From Halobacillus naozhouensis (GTDB lineage: Bacteria; Bacillota; Bacilli; Bacillales; Halobacillaceae), in the NCBI RefSeq assembly GCF_029714185.1, contig NZ_CP121671.1, positions 4,154,001 through 4,218,000 of the forward strand: a stretch of DNA of 64,000 nucleotides, written 5' to 3'. Position numbers and translations under genes: made by a program. Below are positions 8,561 through 17,643 of this stretch, piece after piece (positions within the stretch are counted from its first letter, which is position 1; the number at the start of each line of letters is the position of its first letter). Below the pieces are notes generated by a model. The model searched no databases and had not been told where the DNA came from. It saw nothing but the letters and a program-made list of their open reading frames with translations.

Positions 8561-8682
8561 GTGAAAAAACCTGCACTGCATAGCCTATAAAATTTTATAG
8601 AGGTAGAATAAAATCTTCATAGAAGGGTATGAATCATAATAGAAAAGAAACGTAATTTAGAAAGAAAACGGAGGAGATTTTA

Positions 8683-9141
8683 GTGAACCGTGGAATCGTG
8701 ACAGCTCTCTCAGCAATTGGAATCGCACAAGGGCTCAAAATACTTACACATAAAAACGTAACTGGAAAATGGGAGTGGAAACCGATCTTTCAAACCGGTG
8801 GCATGCCAAGTTCTCACTCTGCAGGGGTTGCTTCACTCGCTACTTATGTAGCGGCCAATCGTGGAACGAGACATATCGAAACCGCTTTAGCAGTCGTGTT
8901 CGGATCCATTGTTATGTATGATGCACAGGGGATTAGACGCCATACTGGTGAAATTGCCCAGCTGGTGAATGATCTCGAAGAGCATTTCGAGGCTATTTCC
9001 GGTGATTTCCCCAGCTTAGAATATGTGAAGCAGGAACATGAATTAAAAGAAGTCCTGGGGCATCAGCCAGCCGAAGTGCTAGCAGGTGGGCTGTTTGGTA
9101 TTTTACTTGGGTTAATCTCAGCAAAAGTAGAAGATAAATAA
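8683..9141 (+). CDS. YuiD-like divergent PAP2 family protein (DUF212)
   Basis: A 152-residue membrane protein starting with GTG at 8683 after a GGAGGAG-type site. It has the GGMPSSHSAG motif (about 45-54) and a later DAQGIRRHTGE motif, the phosphatase-like signatures of the DUF212/YuiD family, with hydrophobic segments at the N-terminus, the middle and the C-terminus. The family is related to acid PAP2 phosphatases; its substrate in Bacillus is not established. It is transcribed alone. Confidence 0.85.
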   Translation: MNRGIVTALSAIGIAQGLKILTHKNVTGKWEWKPIFQTGGMPSSHSAGVASLATYVAANRGTRHIETALAVVFGSIVMYDAQGIRRHTGEIAQLVNDLEEHFEAISGDFPSLEYVKQEHELKEVLGHQPAEVLAGGLFGILLGLISAKVEDK

Positions 9142-9214
9142 GGCGCATAGCCACAACTTTGGTGTTATCATTTGATTATCAACAGATTATTACGATCAAT
9201 AAGGTGTGAATACT

Positions 9215-10018
9215 ATGGTTCAACATATGAGCCGAAAACGACCCATCGTTACATATAAAAATGGGCAACTACAAGGTGTAGAGGATGAAATAGTAACAGA
9301 ATTTCCTATCACCATTCATATCAACGGTGAAGAGTTTGCTACAATGGTTTGCACTCCGACTCATCTCGAAGAACTGATTATTGGCTTTTTAGCCTCAGAA
9401 GGAGCCATTTTGTTTAAAGATGACGTGACGGACCTCATTATTGATGAGAGCGCCGGCTTTGCCTATGTCACTTTAAAATCTGAGATTCACGAGAAACAAC
9501 AACAGCATTCTAAACGCTTCATTGGATCCTGTTGTGGGAAAAGCAGACAATTTTATTTTCAAAATGATGTTCGAACTGCTAAAACATCGATGGCAAAGAC
9601 TAGACTCAAACCCGAAGATTGCTTGAATCTCATGAAAATGATGCAGAAAAATAGTCTTGTTTTTAAAAATACCGGCGGTGTACATAATGCCGCCCTTTGC
9701 ACCCCTTCTGAGATCTTAGTAGGGAGGGCTGATATCGGAAGACATAATGCAATTGATAAATTATACGGCCATAGTCTTCTGAACAAAATACCAGTCAGGG
9801 ATAAAGTAATTGTCTTCAGTGGAAGGATCTCATCAGAAATACTCATAAAGGCAGCTAAAATTGGAGTAGGTATTGTTTTATCAAAATCTGCTCCAACTGA
9901 TCTTGCCATTCAACTCGCGGATGACCTAAATATTACAACGGTCGGTTTCATCCGCGGGGAGTCCTTTAACGTGTATTCTCATCCGGAGAGAATATCAGAT
10001 TATAGTATGGCTGAATAG
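9215..10018 (+). CDS. fdhD: Formate dehydrogenase accessory sulfurtransferase FdhD
   Basis: FdhD passes sulfur from a cysteine desulfurase to the molybdenum cofactor of formate dehydrogenase. Family motifs are clear: GSCCGKS with the two catalytic cysteines, TGGVHNAALC, GRADIGRHNAIDKL and SGRISSEI. The ATG at 9215 is preferred to the GTG at 9206 because the AAGG at 9201-9204 is too close to the latter; this gives 267 residues. No formate dehydrogenase gene is in the window. A strong terminator follows. Confidence 0.93.
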   Translation: MVQHMSRKRPIVTYKNGQLQGVEDEIVTEFPITIHINGEEFATMVCTPTHLEELIIGFLASEGAILFKDDVTDLIIDESAGFAYVTLKSEIHEKQQQHSKRFIGSCCGKSRQFYFQNDVRTAKTSMAKTRLKPEDCLNLMKMMQKNSLVFKNTGGVHNAALCTPSEILVGRADIGRHNAIDKLYGHSLLNKIPVRDKVIVFSGRISSEILIKAAKIGVGIVLSKSAPTDLAIQLADDLNITTVGFIRGESFNVYSHPERISDYSMAE

Positions 10019-10020
10019 AA

Positions 10021-10065
10021 GTAAAGGAGCAATCCATGTCTGTTCAATGGATTGCTCCTTTATTA
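10021..10065 (+). terminator. Terminator after fdhD
   Basis: AAAGGAGCAATCCAT pairs with ATGGATTGCTCCTTT over 15 bp with a short loop, directly after the fdhD stop. Confidence 0.85.
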
Positions 10066-10113
10066 TCACTTAAGGTTAATTCTACACCCTGTTATGAAGA
10101 GGGTCGGATGTCT

Positions 10114-10347
10114 TCACTGTAGATTTGTGGCTAACAGCAAGACCATTACCGCAATACCAATGGCTCCAGCAACTTGTTGGATCGTTTGAGTCGAAGCAAT
10201 TCCATCTGGATACCACTGTTTTGGAAGGGAATTCAGTGTCTTCCCTTGCACTTTTCGTTTGATGCTATTAAAGTATATAATGGTTAAAATCCAGTCTATA
10301 TAGGAATAGATAACAGTAACATTTTCACTTTTTAACTTTGGGAACAT
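10114..10347 (-). pseudogene. Remnant of a DHA2-family drug/proton antiporter (MFS)
   Basis: The open stretch of 77 codons ends with LPKQWYPDGIA and TIQQVAGAIGIAVMV, which closely follow a conserved part of DHA2 multidrug transporters of the LmrB type (LPKxLYPxGTAxxNTxQQVAGAIGTA). A complete transporter has about 14 membrane segments and 450-500 residues; only this piece remains and the N-terminal part of the frame does not look like it. I read it as a decayed gene fragment beside dus. Confidence 0.5.
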
Positions 10348-10379
10348 GTTTTCCCTTAAGGAAAGGGTTCAGATATACT

Positions 10380-11378
10380 ATGAAAGAAAACTTTTGGCAT
10401 GAGTTGCCACGGCCGTTTTTTGTTCTGGCACCGATGGAAGCTGTAACGGATGTCGTTTTTCGTCATGTCGTGAGTGAAGCAGCGAGACCTGACGTGTTTT
10501 TTACAGAGTTTACGAATACGGAAAGCTATTGCCATCCGAAAGGAAAAGACAGCGTGCGTGGACGTCTGACGTTCACGAAAGATGAACAGCCGATCGTCGC
10601 CCACATCTGGGGAGACAAGCCCGAACACTTTCGAGAAATGAGTATCGGCATGGCCGAAATGGGCTATCAGGGCGTAGATATCAACATGGGATGTCCTGCG
10701 CAGAATGTCGCACCGAAAGGAAAAGGATGCGGTCTGATCCGCCGTCCGGATGTGGCAGCGGAAATCATCCAGGCAGCCAAAGCGGGAGGTCTTCCCGTCA
10801 GTGTGAAGACCCGTCTTGGTTATACGAAAGTGGACGAATGGCGCGACTGGCTGAAGCACCTTCTGGAACAGGATATTGCCAATCTTTCCATCCATCTCCG
10901 TACGAAAAAAGAAATGAGTAACGTCGATGCTCACTGGGAGCTGATCCCGGAGATTAAGAAGCTTCGTGACGAAATAGCCCCTGATACGCTTCTGACGATC
11001 AACGGTGATATTCCTGACCGCCATAAGGGTCTTGAACTTGCAGAAAAATACGGCGTGGACGGAGTGATGATTGGACGGGGGATCTTCCATAACCCGTTCG
11101 CTTTCGAAACAGAGAAGAAAGACCATACAAGCGAAGAACTGCTCGACCTCCTGCGGCTGCAGCTCGACCTTCATGATAAATATTCCGAAGAACTGGAGCC
11201 ACGGCTCTTCAAACCGCTTCGTCGCTTTTTCAAGATTTACGTCCGTGGATTCCGGGGAGCGAGTGAGTTAAGAAATCAGCTGATGAGCACCCAATCCACC
11301 GATGAAGTGCGTGCGCTGCTTGATGAGTTTACAGAGAAAGATGGAGTGAAAGAAGAGGAAGGTTTTTCTATTTCTTAA
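10380..11378 (+). CDS. dus: tRNA-dihydrouridine synthase, YfjN/DusC type
   Basis: This flavoenzyme reduces uridines in tRNA D-loops. The ATG at 10380 gives 332 residues and is favoured because MKENFWHELPRPFFVLAPME matches the usual start of YfjN-type proteins; GGAAAGGG lies about 12 bp upstream. Seen are the FMN-barrel start APMEAVTD, the active-site loop DINMGCP with the catalytic-region Cys, SVKTRLGY, and NGDI followed by GVMIGRGI. The codon third positions are richer in G and C than in neighbouring genes, and a transporter remnant lies just upstream, both suggesting acquisition by recombination. Confidence 0.92.
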   Translation: MKENFWHELPRPFFVLAPMEAVTDVVFRHVVSEAARPDVFFTEFTNTESYCHPKGKDSVRGRLTFTKDEQPIVAHIWGDKPEHFREMSIGMAEMGYQGVDINMGCPAQNVAPKGKGCGLIRRPDVAAEIIQAAKAGGLPVSVKTRLGYTKVDEWRDWLKHLLEQDIANLSIHLRTKKEMSNVDAHWELIPEIKKLRDEIAPDTLLTINGDIPDRHKGLELAEKYGVDGVMIGRGIFHNPFAFETEKKDHTSEELLDLLRLQLDLHDKYSEELEPRLFKPLRRFFKIYVRGFRGASELRNQLMSTQSTDEVRALLDEFTEKDGVKEEEGFSIS

Positions 11379-11602
11379 GTAAAGCTGTTTTGTTTGAACA
11401 GAATTATTCTTAGATTTTTAAAGGGGAGGAGAGCCGTTCGTGCTTTTCTCTTTTTTGTATGTGCTTCGAAACTGATTCTGAAATGTTGATAGCATCGTGT
11501 TTTCTCCTCTGTTAAAAATAGTATTTTAAGGGCTACACAAACTGACTGCCATTCCCATATAGAATGCCATAAACAATAAACAGACCTTCTGGTTTATGAA
11601 GA

Positions 11603-12082
11603 CTATTTATGGTACGGTTCCCCTCGATTAATCTTAAAAGCCCGATAAATTTGCTCCACCAGCACCAGCCGCATCAACTGATGAGGAAACGTCATTTTAG
11701 AAAAAGAAAGCCCGAAGTCCCTTCGCTGCAATACCTCATCACTCAAACCCAGTGACCCGCCAATGACAAAGGCGACCTTGCTCTTACCATACGTTGCAAG
11801 GTCGTCCATTTTTTTGGCAAGCTTCTCCGATGTAAGCTGCTGGCCATCAATTTCCAGTGTTATGACATAGCTATCCGGATTGATTTTGCTCAGAATCCGC
11901 TCCCCTTCTTTTTGTTTCACTTCAAGCATCTGCGCCTCGCTTAAGTTTTCGGGAGCTTTTTCATCTGCAACTTCCACGACTTCAACTTTTGCGTAAGGGC
12001 TAAGGCGTTTTACGTATTCCTCGATCCCCTGTTTTAAGTATTTCTCTTTTAGTTTTCCGACAGTTATGATGGTGATTTTCAT
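11603..12082 (-). CDS. rlmH: 23S rRNA (pseudouridine-1915 N3)-methyltransferase
   Basis: RlmH methylates pseudouridine 1915 in helix 69 of 23S rRNA. The 159 residues match the family length. The SPOUT-fold knot signature is present: FVIGGSLGLSDEV binds S-adenosylmethionine, and the end LVLVEQIYRAFKINRGEPYHK is the near-invariant C-terminus. The ATG at 12082 follows GGAGG. In B. subtilis rlmH (yydA) directly follows htrA of the wal operon; here four other genes and a DnaA-box cluster lie between them. Confidence 0.97.
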   Translation of the reverse strand: MKITIITVGKLKEKYLKQGIEEYVKRLSPYAKVEVVEVADEKAPENLSEAQMLEVKQKEGERILSKINPDSYVITLEIDGQQLTSEKLAKKMDDLATYGKSKVAFVIGGSLGLSDEVLQRRDFGLSFSKMTFPHQLMRLVLVEQIYRAFKINRGEPYHK

Positions 12083-12285
12083 GTAGTGGCCTCCACTTGA
12101 TTCGTTTGTTCTTAGTTTATCATTTGCTGATAAAGATTACGATTCCCCTTGCTGTTGATAATGGTATTTAAGATAAGACAGTAGGTTAGGGAGGTATGTC
12201 CATTAGATAAGGCGGTATCTTTCATTCCGCGAGTCATTATATAAAAAGTACGCCGCTACTTCCTTAGGCATAAACCGTTACCTCT

Positions 12286-13545
12286 CTATTTCTCCTTATA
12301 CTCCTCCAGCATCGAAATCCGATCCATCATCGTCGGATGGCCATACCTGAAAAACTTCACGAGAGCTGGTGGATTCACGTCACTTAAACCATTAACGGTT
12401 AACTTTTGAAAAGAGCCTACCGCGGCTTGTGGATCCTCCGTCATCTCGATAGCGTATTGGTCTGCTGCTTTTTCAGCGCTGCGTGAGATTGCTAATTCTG
12501 CCGGACTTGACGCAAAGGACAATAGAGATAAGATGATAAATAATGCGGGCAGTGAGGAAATATCAGCCACATGTTTTACACCCCAGCCTGCTCCCCATTT
12601 GCGAATAACTACATGAAGAACTCGATAGGCAATGTACAAACCAATCAGGCTTGAGAGAATAACAGCTGCCAGGTTTAAATAGAGATGGTCCATCACATAG
12701 TGGCCGATTTCGTGTGCCATAATGAATAAAACTTCTTTATCCTTAAGATTATTTAGGGTCGTATCCCATAGCACAATGCGCAGGTTCGAACCAATTCCAT
12801 TTACATATGCATTCATAGCGTTTGTTTCTTCGGACATATTTACCTGGTAAACACGTTCGGCAGGAATATCGGCTTCATCGGCAAGGTTAAGAATTTTCTC
12901 TTCCAACACCGGATCATTTAATCTGGAAAAATCGTTGTAAAGCGGGTCAATCACGACGGGTTGAATATACATCATAAAGACGAAGAAAGGAATAAGAAGG
13001 ACCCAGGCATAGAGCCACCAGCGTTTCGTAAAACGTTTCATTAGCGAATATAAAACCGTAATGAGAATAATCATAATCAATGTACCGATCCAGAAACTTA
13101 ACAGCAGATCCTGCATCCAGCTTGAAAAACTTTGCGTTGAAATGCCATATGTCACCGAAAGCTTTCGTTCAGCGTAATCGATTGGAAACGTAAGAATCCA
13201 TGTGAAGGCGGACAATAATAATACATAAATAGGAATTTTAATGATGGAAAACCGTGAAACGCCTTCACCAAATCGTTTAAAAATTGGAGATAGGCCAAAA
13301 ACAAGCACACTTAAATAAATCAGCGCTTCTAAAGGAATTCCAATAAAAAATAAGAAGTCCTTATATCTTGAAAATTCTTGACTCAGTTCAAGTTCCTTCG
13401 CTGTCATAAAGGTTGATGGATCAGCAGCCGTACCCTGATAAGCAGCCGGTACCCCTGTGCCTGCCATGTGGAACAAATAAAGGTAGACAAGAAAGGCATA
13501 AATCGGGAAAAGAACAGCCGTCCACAGCACGAATCGTTTTTTCAT
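12286..13545 (-). CDS. M48 family membrane metalloprotease (Ste24/CAAX protease-like)
   Basis: A 419-residue membrane zinc protease. The HEXXH site is at H278-H282 (MAHEIGHYVMDH), with membrane segments around 5-25, 65-85, 105-125, 150-168, 178-195 and after the active site, and the third zinc ligand region in SRSAEKAADQYA. This layout is that of Ste24-type M48 peptidases, which in bacteria take part in membrane protein quality control; the actual substrate is not known. The ATG at 13545 has a CGGAGG site. It is monocistronic. Confidence 0.9.
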   Translation of the reverse strand: MKKRFVLWTAVLFPIYAFLVYLYLFHMAGTGVPAAYQGTAADPSTFMTAKELELSQEFSRYKDFLFFIGIPLEALIYLSVLVFGLSPIFKRFGEGVSRFSIIKIPIYVLLLSAFTWILTFPIDYAERKLSVTYGISTQSFSSWMQDLLLSFWIGTLIMIILITVLYSLMKRFTKRWWLYAWVLLIPFFVFMMYIQPVVIDPLYNDFSRLNDPVLEEKILNLADEADIPAERVYQVNMSEETNAMNAYVNGIGSNLRIVLWDTTLNNLKDKEVLFIMAHEIGHYVMDHLYLNLAAVILSSLIGLYIAYRVLHVVIRKWGAGWGVKHVADISSLPALFIILSLLSFASSPAELAISRSAEKAADQYAIEMTEDPQAAVGSFQKLTVNGLSDVNPPALVKFFRYGHPTMMDRISMLEEYKEK

Positions 13546-13713
13546 TTTTGTCTAAGCCTCCGTTCTTTAATACACTCTATACTACTTGTACGAGTTCTAT
13601 TCCTTTTTAGAACCTTCATTCGTTTTGAGTAGTCTACTTTATTTAGTGAAAAAGGAGTCCGGTTCATCTGATTATTTTAAATTGAGAGAAGCTGCCAACT
13701 TTATTGAAGGCAA

Positions 13714-13754
13714 AATAAGGTCAGCTCCAAACGAAAATGGAGGCTGACCTTATT
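13714..13754. terminator. Bidirectional hairpin terminator downstream of asnB
   Basis: AATAAGGTCAGC (13714-13725) pairs with GCTGACCTTATT (13743-13754), between the asnB stop and the M48 protease gene. Confidence 0.65.
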
Positions 13755-13793
13755 AAGTAGGATTTTCATTATACTACACGCAACTATCGAAGC

Positions 13794-15707
13794 TTAGACC
13801 ATTACCATCTGTTCAAGTACTTTACTTTCCGTTTCATCCTCTTTCTGTAACTCTTCAAAGGAGTAGACACCTTCTACATAGATCTGGTGCCACAGCATGA
13901 ACATGAGAACCGTCCATATTTTCCTTGAGTAGTCTCCTTTTTGCTGAACGTGCGCCTCAAGCAAATCAAGGACGACTGATTTATGAATGAGATGGTCTGT
14001 TTCACTTGTAACAATCAGGTTTTTCGCCCAGTCATACAATTCATTCCGCAGCCAATGACGAATTGGTACAGGAAAGCCAAGCTTTTTACGATCGAGCACG
14101 TGGTCGGGTACAATGTCCCGTGACGCCTTACGTAAAATTGACTTTGTTGTTCCATCGGCGATTTTGCTTGCGACAGGTAGTTCGCGGGCTACGTTAAACA
14201 CTTCCTTATCCAGGAAAGGAACGCGCAATTCCAAAGAGTTCGCCATCGTCATTTTATCCGCTTTTAATAAAATGTCACCGCGCAGCCATGTATGAATATC
14301 AACGTATTGCATTTGGTGAACAGGATGTTCGTTTTCTACGTTATCATACAGACTCTTCGTAAGTGATTGATACGACTTGTCCTTGGAAAATTGTTTCAAT
14401 AAATTTCCTTTCTCACGTTCTTCAAACATCTTCGCGTTACCAATATAACGGTCCTTCAATGGCGTTGTGCCACGCTCGAGGAAACTCTTACCGCGAACGC
14501 CTTCAGGCAGCTTCTGTGCTACTTTTTGTAAGGCCTTTTTTACAACAGGCGGCATCGAATCAAATGCCCTTAATGACTCTGATTCACGATAAATATTATA
14601 CCCGCCGAACAGTTCGTCTGCTCCCTCACCTGATAGAACTACCGTGACATGCTTCCTCGCTTCTCGTGCAACAAAGTAAAGCGGAACACAGGCCGGGTCT
14701 GCTAATGGATCGTCCATGTGCCACATTATTTTAGGCAGCTTCTGAACGTATTCATCAGGTGTGATGATGTATGAATGGTTGGTTACGTTAAGTTTATCAG
14801 CTGTTTCTTTTGCCACGTCAACTTCTGAATAACCTTCACGCTCAAATCCTACAGAGAACGTTTTAATGTTTGGATTAAATTCCCTGGCGATAGCAACTAT
14901 GATCGATGAATCGATCCCGCCGGATAGGAAGGAACCTACCGGAACATCACTTCGCATGTGAACATCGACAGAATTATATAACGCATCCTGAATTTGTGTA
15001 ATCATCCGCTTCTCATCTGTAAGAACGGGTTGGAAAGTAGCATGGAAATAACGCTCAATGACAAGCGGTTCACCTGGAGTTTTTACGAAATAATGACCTG
15101 GTTCAAGTTTTTGAACGCCTTCCGTTAATGTCATTGGCTCAGGGACATACTGGTAGCTTAAATAGTGCTGCAAAGCCTCAGTATCTACCTTGCCGTCTGC
15201 TTCTGCCAGGCTCTTCTTCTCCGACGCAAAACTTAAGGTGTGACCTGACTTTGTATAAAACAACGGTTTAATGCCAAATTGGTCACGTGCTCCGTATAAA
15301 GTGTTCGTTTCCTTGTCCCAAATCAGAATGGCAAACATGCCTCGCAGCTTACTAAAAGCCTGCTCCTGCTGATCTTGGAACAATACTGCAATAACCTCTG
15401 TATCCGATTCTGTTTCAAAGGTATAGCCTTTATTCAAAAGCTGTTCGCGAAGTTCTACATAATTATAAATTTCTCCGTTAAATACCATCCAGTAGCGTTC
15501 ATTTTCAAAGTGAAAGGGTTGATGGCCGCTCTCAATATCAATGATACTTAACCGGCGAAATCCCAGTGAGATATAACCATCATGGTAGTACCCTTCATCA
15601 TCAGGTCCCCGATGCTTAATAAAATTATTCTTCTCACTGAATTGCTGTTTGTATTCCTTATTAACTTGATTTCCTTTGTTGTGTAATATCCCAATAAATC
15701 CGCACAT
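13794..15707 (-). CDS. asnB: Asparagine synthase (glutamine-hydrolysing)
   Basis: This enzyme makes asparagine from aspartate using glutamine and ATP. The N-terminal glutaminase domain begins MCGFIGIL with the catalytic Cys2 and has RGPDDEG, FNGEIYN and AILIWD. The synthetase domain has the ATP loop SFLSGGIDSS and the SGEGADELFGGY segment. Length, 637 residues, fits the AsnB/AsnO class. The ATG at 15707 follows an AAGAAGG site. Some members modify cell wall diaminopimelate rather than free aspartate, so the exact acceptor cannot be settled from sequence alone. Confidence 0.93.
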   Translation of the reverse strand: MCGFIGILHNKGNQVNKEYKQQFSEKNNFIKHRGPDDEGYYHDGYISLGFRRLSIIDIESGHQPFHFENERYWMVFNGEIYNYVELREQLLNKGYTFETESDTEVIAVLFQDQQEQAFSKLRGMFAILIWDKETNTLYGARDQFGIKPLFYTKSGHTLSFASEKKSLAEADGKVDTEALQHYLSYQYVPEPMTLTEGVQKLEPGHYFVKTPGEPLVIERYFHATFQPVLTDEKRMITQIQDALYNSVDVHMRSDVPVGSFLSGGIDSSIIVAIAREFNPNIKTFSVGFEREGYSEVDVAKETADKLNVTNHSYIITPDEYVQKLPKIMWHMDDPLADPACVPLYFVAREARKHVTVVLSGEGADELFGGYNIYRESESLRAFDSMPPVVKKALQKVAQKLPEGVRGKSFLERGTTPLKDRYIGNAKMFEEREKGNLLKQFSKDKSYQSLTKSLYDNVENEHPVHQMQYVDIHTWLRGDILLKADKMTMANSLELRVPFLDKEVFNVARELPVASKIADGTTKSILRKASRDIVPDHVLDRKKLGFPVPIRHWLRNELYDWAKNLIVTSETDHLIHKSVVLDLLEAHVQQKGDYSRKIWTVLMFMLWHQIYVEGVYSFEELQKEDETESKVLEQMVMV

Positions 15708-16066
15708 AGGGAATCCTTCTTTCTTTTAGAAAAATTAGTAAGGGAAAACCTCGATACCATTAGACTCACCTTTATACTCCTAATGTACACGTTTTTAATA
15801 ACGGTATTCTATCTTTGGAAAATAAAGTGTATAGGACTCAATTGTCTAATGTGTCCCTTGTTTGACTTAAAACTTTGAGTTGCGTGTCTATACAGCTATT
15901 GTACCATGTTTTCAAATAGCTGTTATATTTAAATCCAATCATTTGGTGGGCTCTATGACCTTGAAACCGCACACCCTTTAATTAGACCGGTACAGCAGAT
16001 AAAAGGTTTCTTGTATACTACACTTTTCGTAAAAAAATTTGAATTATGACTATTGATTGCTTAATT
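15708..16066. other. Intergenic region between ltaE-like pseudogene and asnB
   Basis: A 359-bp AT-rich gap that must hold the asnB promoter. I see no clear -35/-10 pair, riboswitch, T-box or open frame in it. Confidence 0.4.
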
Positions 16067-17094
16067 TCAACAGTTTGAAACTAATTGTTCTACACAGGTT
16101 ATGACAGATTCTATATCTTTTGCATTCACATCATAGTTTGTTACGAACCTTATCGTTTCAGGTCCAAATGGCACAGCAAGCACTTCGACCTTTTTTAAAT
16201 CTATCAGGAATTCATCAGCTGACTTGCCAAGATCAGCTACATTCACTAAAACGATGTTTGTTTCCACCTGTCCTTCCAAACTAAGCCCGCTAATTTGGTC
16301 AATTCCTTCCGCGAGTCGCCGGGCATGTTTATGATCTTCTGCTAGTCGATCAACCATTTCAGAAAGAGCGACTATTCCAGGTGCTGCAACCATACCAACC
16401 TGCCTTAGACCGCCTCCCAGACGTTTACGCCATTTTCGTGCTTTGTTTATGAAATCATAAGAACCCGCTATGATAGAACCCATAGGAGCACGAGCCCTTT
16501 TGATAAGCAAAACTGAACCGTATCCGCCTGAGCGGCATAGTGTCCAAGTGATACGCCTGAAGCCACTGATGCGTTAAACAATCTTGCCCCATCCAGATGT
16601 ACTGGGATCTGCTGCTCGCGAGCTACCTCATAAATCGCCTGCATATTCCCCAGGGGAACAATTGCCCCACCTGCTTTGTTATGGGTGTTCTCTACACAAA
16701 TGAGACCGGTTTCGGGAAAATGAATGTCCTCTGGACGGATGGCAGCCTTAACCTCTTTCGGATCCATTGCTCCACGGGTGCCTTCAATGGTTCTTGGTTG
16801 AACACCAGCTAACGCAGACATGGAGGCTCCTTCATATAAAAATAGATGGGAGTTTGACTCAAGCAGTACTTCATCGCCCGGCTGACAATGTGTTAACATA
16901 GCCACCTGATTTCCCTGCGTTCCGCTCGTCACAAACAATGCCGCTTCTTTCCCAAGCAGACTGGCAGCCATCTCCTCCAAACGGTGAACCGTAGGATCCT
17001 CGCCATAAACATCATCTCCTACTTCGGCTTCAAAGGCTGCTTTCCTCATTGCTTCTGTAGGTTTTGTTACTGTATCGCTTCGTAAATCAATCAT
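16067..17094 (-). pseudogene. Low-specificity threonine aldolase, interrupted by a frameshift
   Basis: The gene starts at ATG 17094 behind TAAGGAGGAG. It codes for a PLP-dependent aldolase that splits threonine or allo-threonine into glycine and acetaldehyde: MIDLRSDTVTKPT at the N-terminus, GTQGNQVA, HLDGARLFNA, and the lysine in FCLSKGL. Right after that lysine, near 16488-16496, the frame breaks; the rest (APMGSIIAGS, then RLGGGLRQVGM) continues in another frame to 16067. A single lost base in a GG pair would explain it. Together the two parts make the usual length of about 340 residues. It may be a true pseudogene or a sequencing error. Confidence 0.85.
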
Positions 17095-17243
17095 ATGTAA
17101 CTCCTCCTTATTTCCATCATTGTACGAAACCAACATATTAGCGAACAATTTATTTGGTTGTGAAAGTTTGATTCACAGACACCTTAATTTACGACATGTA
17201 ACGTCCTAATAGAAATTTCTCGTATGTCGTTAGTAAAACCAGC

Positions 17244-17558
17244 TTATACACACAGGTGTCCTCATCTATAACATGTGATTAACTTGCAGGTGTTGTGGAT
17301 AAACGCTAACACTGCGCCACCACTGCTATTCACATGTGGAAAGACTGACTAACGAAAGCAGTTACCCACAATTGTCCACAGACTTATACACAACCCGTGT
17401 TGGTCAACTTTTACTCACAGGTTGTCCTAGGCTATGAACAAGTTATCCCCTGATATTATCCACACCTGTTTATAACTTAAAGTCTATATGGTAGTAGTAT
17501 ATATGTTCGCTACCATATATGCTATTTATCCAGAGCTTTATCAACACACTGTGGATAA
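17244..17558. other. DnaA-box cluster distant from oriC
   Basis: Five perfect 9-mers of the TTATNCACA type lie here: 17244-17252 (+), 17294-17302 (-), 17384-17392 (+), 17456-17464 (+) and 17550-17558 (-). Single-mismatch copies add at 17362-17370, 17372-17380, 17411-17419, 17526-17534 and 17538-17546. The region has no gene. Such clusters outside oriC are known in B. subtilis, where they titrate DnaA and restrain initiation; a similar role here is inference. Confidence 0.85.
17485..17519. repeat. 10-bp perfect inverted repeat inside the DnaA-box cluster
   Basis: TATATGGTAG (17485-17494) and CTACCATATA (17510-17519) are separated by 15 bp. It has no T run and could be an operator for an unknown regulator. 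Confidence 0.6.
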
Positions 17559-17597
17559 GTGCTGATAGCTTCAATTTGCCTATCAAAAAGACGACAT

Positions 17598-17640
17598 TTA
17601 AAAAGGCGCATGCATTGTAATTATAATGCATACGCCTTAG
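17598..17640. terminator. Terminator downstream of htrA
   Basis: AAGGCGCATGCATT pairs with AATGCATACGCCTT with one mismatch and an 8-nt loop, just past the htrA stop. Confidence 0.75.
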
Positions 17641-17643
17641 TCT

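Noticed and set aside
10356..11174. Open frame of 272 codons on the minus strand
   Set aside because: It is the antisense shadow of dus; the plus-strand protein has all family motifs.
15708..16066. Possible T-box leader for asnB
   Set aside because: No T-box core sequence or antiterminator/terminator pair is visible.
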